From contig NC_080569.1 of assembly GCF_030253575.1 (NCBI RefSeq), positions 6,077,501 to 6,141,500 on the forward strand: a DNA stretch of 64,000 bases, read 5' to 3'. The DNA is from Rhododendron vialii. Taxonomy: Eukaryota; Streptophyta; Magnoliopsida; Ericales; Ericaceae. Below, piece after piece: positions 24,177-34,600 of this stretch (position 1 is the stretch's first letter; the number at the start of each line of letters is the position of its first letter). The position numbers and the translations under genes were made by a program. The notes beneath the pieces were generated by a model. It had not been told where the DNA came from. It did not search any database and saw only the letters and a list, made by a program, of their open reading frames with translations.

Positions 24177-25744
24177 TTGCTATTTTTCAATCGTTCACCT
24201 CCTGCCATGTGGATTTATTAGAAAGTTATCGTTGGAGGCAAAAGTTCACTAGCAAGTCATGCTCCAAAGAGAGTAAACTTGTCAAAATGAAACCTTAGAA
24301 CCAGATAGTCCAAAAAACAAAAAACAAAAAAATAATGTTACAGAACAATTTCTGGAATCATTCAACTGGACATCCAAACCAAAGAAAGTAAGCGGGTCGA
24401 CATCCAATTAAAACAAGGAACGTGGAGCAGATTAGAACATTTTGGCAGGGCAAAATTCTCTTGTGAATGCCAGCCCCACCTCTCTGAGAAGAGTTGGGGG
24501 AAAAGGTCATTGTCACTAAAAGAAATGATCATCCTTGTTGCGGTTGGCGACTCCATGCAAGCCACCCCCTGCGGAGGTGTTGTGCACGCCATAAGTTGGA
24601 AGCATTGTTGGGTTTTATCCACGAATTTAAGTGAGGAACATAGAATTTGGTTTGCCCAAATACTCTAAGAAAAGCCACATACATTCCCAACATTTAGAAA
24701 ATCCTAAAAACCTGTAAGAAAGAACTGCTTAATTATTAGCCCAATCGCTTGTACCCCTTGGTTTTCAAGGGGCTGGGGTACTTGACATCGAACGCCCACA
24801 AGTAGTAGTCTTAACAACAAGCAAACATCATATTACCTGTAGTCTGTAGATAAATAAAGGCATGACCCGTACAGTGTGTGTGCGTGTGTGTGTGTGTGCA
24901 GCATTACAGATTTGCTCAACAAATCAAGTAAAATCACTTGTTATGCTTTTCCACCAATGGGGCATCTAGTTTTCTAAATCAAACAAAGGCTCCTAATTCA
25001 ATTCATTTAAAATCCCAACAAAAATTAATAATTACCACACACACACACACACATTGGCGCACACACTTATGAGTTCAAGCTCCTTGTAAAGATCGTTTCC
25101 TCCACGGGTATGTTCACCTACACCGCGAAATACAGATACACCTCCATGAGATTTGGAAATATTAATCAGTTCCATATTTGAGAACTTTTACCCACCCCTA
25201 ATAACTCGATTTTTCCTCCACAGCGATAAGGGCTTAAAAGCTACTACTTTAATTCCTGTTTTCAAAATAGATAACAGAGCAAAAGAAAACAAAGGGGGAA
25301 AAAATATAAACACAACCCTAATGCAAATATCACTACATGAAGAAAACAACAATAAGCCTTAAGTGGGGACGCATGCCAAACAGAAGCAACCTAAGCAAAC
25401 AATATTTTGTGCATACCCAAAGAAACAGACAGTGTTTCGAGGTAAATAAGTTGCCATCAAAGAGAGGCAACCTAAGTTGTCGCAGAGATCGTCCAAACAA
25501 AGGAAGACATAATAAAGAGATGAGTGGGGATTAATGTAAAAACAAACCCAACAATAACAGCAACACACGAGTAGTGATGACTTGGTAATGAAGTTGGAAA
25601 TCAATGGCGGAATCGAGAATATGGCATGAAAGCGACTCCTCTACGGGATCCTCATCCTACCGAGTTCAAACTCCAGCAGTTGGAGAAGATGGCTGCTTTT
25701 TACCATGTCGACTGTCTTTGATCGAAGAGAAAGTGGTGCCTCGG

Positions 25745-26740
25745 TTGAGTTTGGTTAAGAGTTTAGTTTAGTTTAGTTTTGGACATTTGGTAGTGGGTGA
25801 AAAGAGAAATAGAGTAATGATTGAAAATAAGAGTAATGATTAGAGAGAGATAGAGAGATGTGAAAGTAATAATTAGAAAAATAAGATAGTGATTGAAAAA
25901 AGAAGTAAGGTAATGATTGAAAAACAAAACTAAAATGGCAAACGAACAAAGACTCTTTTATCTGATGAAAAAAAGAAAGTCTCGCATTTCACACTAACTA
26001 CACAAATCAGCTCCCACGTGTCACCAAAGTCTCACATTTCATTTCAACACATATTATATGTGTTTGCTTCAAAAAAAAGTAAGAATTGCTTGATTACTGT
26101 AGTATTTTATTTACAGACCTAATTCCTAGTATTTTATTTATGGACCTAATAATTTCAAGTTTATTCTTGTTCTGCGTGCTACTTAGCTTGTGGGCTTTCG
26201 ATCGATGTTTTCTATCGCGATACATACAACATTAACAAAAATAAGTAACAAATATGTATAATAATAACATTAATGACTAACCTGATCAGTCGTAAATTCT
26301 GTTGTGTAATCACGCCCAACGTAGGATCGAGCTGCTCTCCCCACAAGGAACATCATTCGCAATATCGTTCCCAATTCACCAACTTTCCGAAAATGAAAAA
26401 TTGTACTGATTCATAATGTTCTTTTATGAATTATGAAAATGAAATCAAAATAGAGGAAAATTGTGATGATGTGGTGAATGAAAGTAAGTATGAATATATA
26501 GACCAAGGCATATAGAAGCGAATATATAGGCAACTGAATATATAGGCCAACGTTCTGTCGAATTGTTGCAATATGCAACAATCCTATCAATGTTGCAAAT
26601 TCAACTTTGAACCAAGTACCTGCAACCTTGAAGCAATCACCAGCTTAAGTTGCAGAACCAATCACCTGCAACCTTGAAGCAATCACCTGCAAGAAACGTT
26701 GAAGCAATCACCTGCAACTTAAGTTGCAGAACCAATTATC
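25745..26740. other. Spacer with short degenerate direct repeats
   Basis: At 25790-25925 the phrase AGTAATGATTGAAAA recurs several times with drift. At 26490-26560 AATATATAGGC occurs about three times. At 26580-26735 TTGAAGCAATCACCTGCAA occurs three times, with ACTTAAGTTGCAGAACCAAT between copies. No gene was seen. The left part includes the probable oligoribonuclease promoter. Confidence 0.6.
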
Positions 26741-27730
26741 CGAGTTTTTTTTTTTGCTTTATTTAATTAATAATGTCTATACTCTTTATTTTTTTATTTT
26801 TTATTTATATAAAATTATTTAAATGTTTCGATTTTCAATCCGATTGAATCGGTAGAAAGATCTTTTTTTTTTATCATTTTATCTTCAATGGTCATAATGA
26901 ATTTTTGGCCTCGCAGAATCAAATATCTCTTAGGGCTAATCAACGAGAGCTTTAGAGTTAAAATTTAATTATTGCTATTTAGGATAAAATGATAAGGAAA
27001 CTAAAATCTTTTCACCGGTTCAAATGAATTGAAATTTGGAACACTTAATTTTTTTAATCTTTTTAAGCAGTTTATATATTAAAAATATAGTTAAAAATTA
27101 AGTGTTCCAAATTTCAATCTGTTTGAACTTTGAACCGGTGGAGAGATTTTAGTTTCCTGATCATTTTATCCTAAATGGCCATAATTAAATTTTGACTTTA
27201 GGGCTCTCGTTGATTAATCCTAAGAGATATTTGATTCTACGACTTTCTTAGGCCTAATTAACGAAAGCCTTAAAGTCAAAATTTAATTATGACCATTTAG
27301 GATAAAATAAAATAAAAACTAAAATCTTTCCATCAGTTCAAATGGATTGAAATTTGAAACACTTAATTTTTTTAACCTTTTTAGACAGTTTATATATTTA
27401 AAAATATAGTTAAAAAGTTAAGTGTTCAAAATTTCAATTTGTTTGAACATGTGAAAAGATTTTAGTTTTCTGATCATTTTATTCTAAATGGCCATAATTA
27501 AATTTTGACTTTAGGGCTCTTGTTGGTTAGCCCTAAAAGATATTTGATTCTACGAGATCAAAATTTTATTATGACCATTAAAGATAAAATGATAAAAAAA
27601 AGGGATCTTTTCTCCGATTCAACCGGATTGAAAATCGGAACACTAAAATAATTTTAAGTAAATAAAAAAGTAAAAAGGATACAGATTATAAACATTATTA
27701 ATTAAATAAAAAAATAATAGAAAATGAGTT
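26741..27730. repeat. Nested palindrome of about 990 bp (possible foldback transposon)
   Basis: Outer arms: about 26741-26930 pairs with about 27535-27730 over nearly 190 bp (TTATTTAATTAATAATG is mirrored by CATTATTAATTAAATAA, and AATCCGATTGAATCGG by CCGATTCAACCGGATT). Inside are two tandem units, about 26925-27238 and 27240-27545. Each is itself a foldback: TTAGGGCTAATCAACGAGAG ... GTTCAAATGAATTGAAATTTGG, a centre near 27080 (27390 in unit 2), then the complement in reverse. The two units are direct repeats of each other with about 10-15 percent difference. No coding frame is present. The structure fits a foldback element in which an internal unit was duplicated. Confidence 0.85.
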
Positions 27731-28458
27731 CGGATATATTTGGGCCATTTTCGGTTTAAGGGGGTGGTGGGGTCGGGGGTAAAAAGGAGAAGAGGTAACT
27801 CGTGTCGGGGGGTTGTCTGACACGGGGGATTAGTAATTCGCCACTTAGACGAGCTCACGTTGTATCCGAACAAGTCATCCGGGTTGTTCAAAAGAATTTA
27901 AATGTTGAACGGTCCAAATCGAAAGAGTCTCTCTTCTCTCCCCTACCACCCTCTTTCTTCTTCTGTTTTTCTCTTTAAATCTGAGTCATTCAAAATTGAA
28001 ATGAACAGCTCGAATATAGTAATGTTCGGACACCACATGGTGCACCCAAAATTTTTTGAAAGTGGTAAATGCAACGGCTTCAGTGCAGTAGTACTTTGGT
28101 AAGAGTAGACATCAGTCATAACTCGTAATCTCAAAAGTCAAGCTACCCAACTTTAAAATAAAATTTCGGACACAATTCAGAGTTGTTGATGCATGTGTGT
28201 CTGGAATCGTTAATGCACGCGTATGCATCTAACAGTTACAGATACAATTGTATGCGGAATTGTGTTTTAAAATTTTGCAGGTAGTATTATTACGTCATTT
28301 GCAGGGGGGAGAGAAAAGTGGTTCGACATCTTACTGTGGAGGTCCGAACAATAATGGACCGAGAGGATCGGTTTCGCCGAGGGTGCGGGCTAAAATATTA
28401 TTTAAAAAAAACTAATTGAGATGTAAAAACAAAATCTATACTATTACACAGTATCAAT
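27731..28458. other. Spacer without a recognised gene
   Basis: A G-rich stretch (27760-27830), a CT-rich stretch (27925-27970) and AT-rich text make up this segment. Short frames occur but resemble nothing I know. Confidence 0.45.
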
Positions 28459-28467
28459 TAAAAAATA

Positions 28468-29676
28468 GGGAAAATTTTCAAAAAAACCTTTCAACTATCA
28501 CTGCAATGTTTTATAGACCTTCAAACTTCATTAAATGTTAATTAGACCCCTGAACTTTACCAAATTTTTTCAATTACACTCATGCCGTCAATATCCGTCA
28601 ATTTCTTAACGAAAGATGCTTACATGGCATCAAGGCTCTGCCGGCGGTGGGAAATTAGAACTATTGGAGCAGTGATTGTAAAAAAAAAAATACACAAAAG
28701 AAACAAAAGTCAAAAAATAAACCCTTCTCTCTCTCCCACACACACGCACAAATTGAATTGAAACCCAAACCCACTCAAATCCTTGTCCAAAATAAAGAAC
28801 TTCCTGTTATTCAACCTTCAAATACAATTCCCACTAACCCCCTTAAACATTGTCGGTCCGCAACCCCCTTCCCCCACCATGCAAATATCTCTTTTGTACG
28901 CTAGTCGTCAAACCCAACCACCTATTTTGCAAACTACCAATTAACAGAGCCACCAACATCGTGAGGACCGTATTGGCGGAGTAGTCAGACAACCCGGTAG
29001 CCAAATGCCGTTACGAAGCGTCAAAATTATAAGAATTGTAATTCATTTTGGTAAAATATTTTTCCTGAAATTTTTTTATTTTTGTCACATAATCACATCC
29101 CCGTTGTTTTGGTTTGATGATAAGGAAACAGATTAGGGGGCATTTGGGAGCCAGGCATGGATTTTGTGTATGCAAATGGGTTTATCAATGGGGTATGGAT
29201 TTTCTTTAAAACTAGGCAAGTGGAGAAGATGATAGCGCGATTGTGATGTCTTCGGAGGGGTGCCGATCGTGTCATAATACAGAAAGCTGTATGGTGCTAT
29301 TGGCTGTGTCCTGTGTGGATCAATCACCCGTGGTGACGCTATTGGAGTTGGACCAGAGGGAGAAAAGTGTGTGCGCGCGCGTGAGAGAGAGAGAGAGAGG
29401 GATTTGGTGGAGGAGCACCCAATAATTTTTCTAGAAGGAGAGAGAGAAACGTTTGTTTATTTGGGGTTATAATGAGGGTCCCCACCCAGGTGACTTAGCA
29501 TTGACTTAGCATTCCACATAGGCATCGATCTTCCGTTAAGAATTGACAGAAATAAACGGCATGGGTGTAACAGAAAAAATGTTGTAAAGTTCAGAGGTCT
29601 AATTAACATTTAATGAAGTTTGGAGGTTTATGTTGACATTGCAGTGATAGTTCAGAGGTTTTTTTGAAATTTTTTC
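28468..29676. mobile_element. Non-autonomous Mutator-like element (MULE), 1209 bp, with 9-bp target duplication
   Basis: TAAAAAATA occurs at 28459-28467 and again at 29677-29685, immediately outside the ends: a perfect 9-bp target-site duplication, the length Mutator-type transposases make. The left end GGGAAAATTTTCAAAAAAACC is mirrored by GGTTTTTTTGAAATTTTTTC on the right. The terminal repeats extend about 160 bp (CAACTATCACTGCAATG ... CATTGCAGTGATAGTT; TTTACCAAATTTTTT versus GAAAAAATGTTGTAAA). The interior (about 28640-29500) has no transposase-like frame. It contains a GA tract at 29383 and unrecognised sequence that could be captured host DNA. Confidence 0.9.
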
Positions 29677-29932
29677 TAAAAAATACAATAATTTTTATAT
29701 CCAGTTATGATAGAACGAGGAACAAAAAATAGAGACGCATGAAGTATTAATTTTGTAAGATACAAATATATTAATTAAAGAGTTATATGCACATGGAGAT
29801 TAAAATCCTCATCATCTCAAACAGAGAATCCTCCTCAAGTTTTATATTTAAATGACCAAATTTCATCCTCTCAAAATATAGTTTGGAGTCCCTTGTAGGG
29901 GCCCATACTATCAAGTGGAGCTTTTATAGCTC

Positions 29933-30505
29933 GTTTGGATGGATTGATATAGAGAGAGAAGAAAGGAAATGGAGGGAATATGTATCTCCCCTTTATTTGG
30001 ATACCCAAAAAGGTGAGAGAAGGAGGGAGAGGATGAGATTCAGGAACCCTAACAACCCCTAATTTATTTTTTACCAAAGTTGGCGTGATTCCATGAGGAA
30101 GGGAGATTCAGGTGTTCAAAATTTTGAGGTTTCCAATTTGACCCCTGCTACATCCCTTACCTTCCCGCCACCGCCGCACCACCACTTCATGTCCTCAACC
30201 TTCCATTGATGCTGCAACCCAGAGAGAGAGAGACTGCTTTTGCTAGGGCTACAAGTAAGACACTTGGTTTGGGGGATCAAATTGTTTATCTTCTTTAGGT
30301 TTGGTTTGGGTTCAACAACAGGTTATGAGGAGAGAGAGTGTGTGTGTGATTCCACACGTCTGATTCTATCGAGTGATGGAGACGAGTAGTTCTCTAAAAT
30401 CAGGTTAGGTCTAGAATAAAATGGGAGGATATTTTGGTAAAAGTACATTTGGAACTCTCTTTTCTTTTCTCACATATATTTTGTCCATCCAAATGAGATG
30501 GTAAG
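29933..30505. mobile_element. Probable hAT-type MITE with CTCGTTTGGAT ends
   Basis: CTCGTTTGGATGGATTG near 29934 is mirrored by GTCCATCCAAATGAGA near 30483-30500. The interior is purine-rich with GAGAGA and GTGTGTG tracts. The ends are approximate and the target duplication is unclear. From 30506 to the TOM40 gene I see only AT-rich spacer, including a short direct repeat of CATCCATTGAC-ATAGATCTAACAAC (about 31090 and 31145). Confidence 0.6.
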
Positions 30506-31677
30506 AAACCATACTATTTTCTTTTTTTTTCTCGCTAATAATGGAAGACGACACCCATTTATTTTCTTTTCTCACCTATGTTGCCAAATGGGCTACTAGG
30601 GTCTGGGTTGGAGATGCTTGAGCATCTCATACTCCATTTTTTGGTAAATTATCAAAATCACCAAAACAAATTATCCCCCATCGCATAACAAATTACGCCC
30701 TGTCATGACATAGTTGCTAGGAAATTCAACGGAATTTCTCTTTTTATGTAGCATGTGCAAAGATATGTTCACACCTCAGCAACCTTTCGCAAGCAACAAG
30801 AGGATAGTGTGCGAGGATGATGTGGTCGAATTTCCCCAAGGCTACATCATGACCAAGGTTGTTTTACGCTACAGAAGATAATTTGACTTTCTCAAATGCG
30901 AGGGAAAATATACAATTTATAGAAACCTTAGATGTATTTTTTGTAATTTATTCATTTTAAAATCCTCAAACTCAATATTCGAGTAAAACCACTTAAAATT
31001 TTCTCAAATGCATACCATTTTGAGTTTTATCCCTTTTTTTATCCAAATAATAATCTTACGTAGACATCCACCGACCACAATTTTACGTAGCATCCATTGA
31101 CGATAGATTTAACAACACAACTCTCACATACACATGAATTCAACATCCATTGACCATAGATCTAACAACACAACTCTCACATACACATGAATCCTATAAG
31201 TGGAGCTCACTTGCATCTGAGAGTGGTGTGTTGAATTTTGTGATCTATAGGTGTATACCTAACATATTCCTTTACTTAAATGGGGGGAGACACAAATTTC
31301 ATATCCTTGATTTTTACTCGTATTGAGGAATGTGAAAATCAATTCCGTAATTATTATTTATTTGTTTATATGAAATTAAGCATTAAATTGGGCTAGTCAG
31401 TCCAAAAGCTGCCAAATTTAATGCTACTCAAAGTAGGAAACGAGTTGGGCTTTAACCAAACAGGCCCCCTGAGATTTTCGACATTTGGGGGAAGGGTTTT
31501 TGCTTCGGCTTCAGCTCTCTTCACAAAAACCAGTGAACAGCTCCATCCTACAGTCTCTGTAGCCGCACCAGTCGTCGAAGAAGAAGAAGAAGAAACAGAG
31601 CAACTTCTTCTTCTTCTTCTTTATTCGTAGTCGAACTTCTATCCGGTCCGAACCGGATCGATAGATAAAACCGAACA

Positions 31678-34600
31678 ATGGCCACACTCGTCCCTCCCAT
31701 GGCCGCGCCGCCGCCGCCCGTGATCCAGCCGGAGAAAGTCGATTACCTGAACCTACCCTGCCCTATTCCATACGAAGAAATCCAACGCGAAGCTCTCAGT
31801 AAGTCCATTCAATCGACGTATTACGTCACCGGTTTTTACTTCTTGCTATTTCCCTTTACTGCTAGTGATTGGCTGTATTTGATGGCAATCAGTCGAAATC
31901 AAAAGGTTATCTAAATAATGCATGACTGTTAAAATTGCATGCGTGTAAAACCCTAAAATGGAATGTGCATGTTATTTTGGGAATCAGAAGTTTTTATCAG
32001 TCGTCTGTTATTGGATTTCTTCTTAAGAGAAAGAATGCCAGCTATTCATTTATGTGGATATGCACGTACTTGACGTGTGGGCCAAAGCAATGCGTGTGAA
32101 AATCGTATTATGCAAAAGAGGAAAAGTGAAAAATCTTCAATTGAGATTAATTTATTGTGAAATCTGAGATTTGAAAAAGATGAGGGGAGAAGAAAATCAG
32201 GATGACAATCTCCCCCACCCCCCCTCCCCTCCCCTCCCCCTTCTAATTGACAGTTTCTTTGAATAGTTAAAGGGCTAGTTTGGGAAATTAAAAGTGTGAT
32301 CCGGCTTCGTAGGAGTGTTCCCTTGATGATAGGAGCAGATAGAATGCATGCGCACATAATTAAAGTGAAGGAAGCGAGTTTAATGTGATCTCCTGGTTAG
32401 TGTCGGGGAAGAACTTCTGTTCGGGAGAGTTAGGCCAAAATGAAAAGCAGCTAAGGTTCATGATAATTCCTCGGGCTACTGGATTGTTACTCCATTTGTG
32501 GTTTGATACTTCAGACCTGGGGATGCTATGGTGAAATTTGCAAGTAAAACAAGTGTGTTGCTCGAGGGATCGGGCCTTGGGTTATATTCTCATTTAATAT
32601 TAGATGGTAATGATTATCTCAAAATGGTTTTGCAGTCTCCTTAAAGCCAGAACTGTTCGAGGGGATGCGCTTTGATTTTACCAAAGGACTCAGTCCGAGA
32701 TTCTCACTAAGTCACAGGTGGCTTCACATTTTCAATTAGTTGTTCAATACATATGCATGCGCGCACACATGTATGCTACACACATGTGTAATACTTGGTA
32801 ATATTTCTAATGGAATTGTTATTTCCGTCTCCTTATCCTTGCTTATTGATTTTGTTGTTTTATGGCTTGTTTCCACCACCCATCAGTGTATTCATGGGAC
32901 CTACTGAGATTCCTTCTCAGTCTCCTGAGGCCATTAAGATTCCAACTGCTCACTATGAATTTGGTGCTAACTTCATGGACCCAAAGGTATGTGAGTGCCA
33001 GAATCAGTGTATTTTACTTAATGTGTATCTAACCATAAAATCATTGGATGTTGTCCACAGTTAATGCTTTTTGGGAGAATAATGACAGATGGGAGGCTGA
33101 ATGCACGATTGAAGTGTGATTTGTCTGAAAATTTAACTCTGAAGGCAAATGCTCAAGTAAGTATCTTAACTGTTTGCCTCTGTTCTTTTCTTTCTTTCTT
33201 TTTTTCTGTTTTTGTTGTGCTAATGACACGTTAATACCCTGTAAGCTAGGAAGTAACTTTCTCATGTTTCTTTCTCCAGCTTACAAATGAGCCACATATG
33301 TCGCATGGCATGTTCAATTTTGATTACAAGGTAAATTGCTTGTACTTGTTAACGTTAATACCATATTTGTGTTAGTAATTTGAGAAGGCTTTGTTTCATT
33401 ACTTCTTTCAGTTGCAATGCTGTGGAGAGTCCTGAGTTATTTTCTTACATACAGGGCAAAGACTATAGGACTCAATTTCAACTAGGGAATGGTGCCTTAT
33501 TTGGAGCCAGTTACATACAGGTAAACACTCTGTGTGCGTGTGTGTACACCCCCAGGCGTACAGTATTTTATAACCTGTGTTCATGCATATATAAAGAAAC
33601 ACAACATCTAAGCTGTGGGATGGATAATGATTCAGACTATGCAAGACTTATGCGCATAATGACTCTAACTGAAAGTCGTCTGTTTTTCTTTTGCTTATCA
33701 AACTGAGTTGGATATGTGGCTAATGTTGGCAATGTCTTCTTCATGATTTTATTGTGATCAAAGCTATTTCCCAGTTCTACAAAGCCTTTCTCAGGTCCTT
33801 GCACACTCTAGAAGGTAGATAGTTGAGAAAGGGAAGTACATAAATTCTCAAATTATTATTGAAGGTGATGACGAAGGAAATTTGCTATTCATAAGCAAAG
33901 TGAAGTAGTAAGAGGAATGATATGAGAAGTGCCTTTCTGTGGAACATTCTTTGGACCAGATGTATTGACATTTTACTATGTTCTTTCTTAAGTTCTAATC
34001 ACCTTTTTGTGCCTTATTTCCGTTGGACTACTTGTCACAGTAAGGATTTTCCTGTAATCAGATACTGAAAATTGCAGCCCTCGCCCGTGATCTCCGAGGG
34101 GAAATCTATGTCATGATCTGTATGGTTTTAGTCCCATCTCTCAGTATAAGAGTGTTTTTTCTTTGTTTGCAGAGTGTGACCCCGCATTTATCTTTGGGTG
34201 GTGAAGTATTTTGGGCTGGTCAGCACAGGAAGTCGGGTATTGGTTATGCTGCTCGATACAACACAGATAAGATGGTACTACATGCCTGACTGTCGTGCTA
34301 TGTTTATTTCATTTATTTCCTCATCTCTACTTGCATTTTTGTGTAATAGCAAATAGTACCGATCAGTGATCAGTAAGATCACTTTTCCCCCTGACTTGCC
34401 AATTCTCCAAAAGGCATATGATGGTTTGCTATGTAACATCCAATGTTGTGGAACTTGGACTGGACTGCATTATAATGTTTAAGCTAGCTTTTAATGTGAA
34501 ATGTATGTAAGCATTTGTTGCAAGACACACACGATGGGATGGCGTGAGGAATGTTGAGACCAGGTTTCATCTGCTATCGAACTCCCTCAATATGCTCTAT

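Noticed and set aside
24362-24622. 86-codon minus-strand frame near the oligoribonuclease start
   Set aside because: It lies upstream of the conserved coding start, matches nothing I recognise, and does not continue into an in-frame splice with exon 1.
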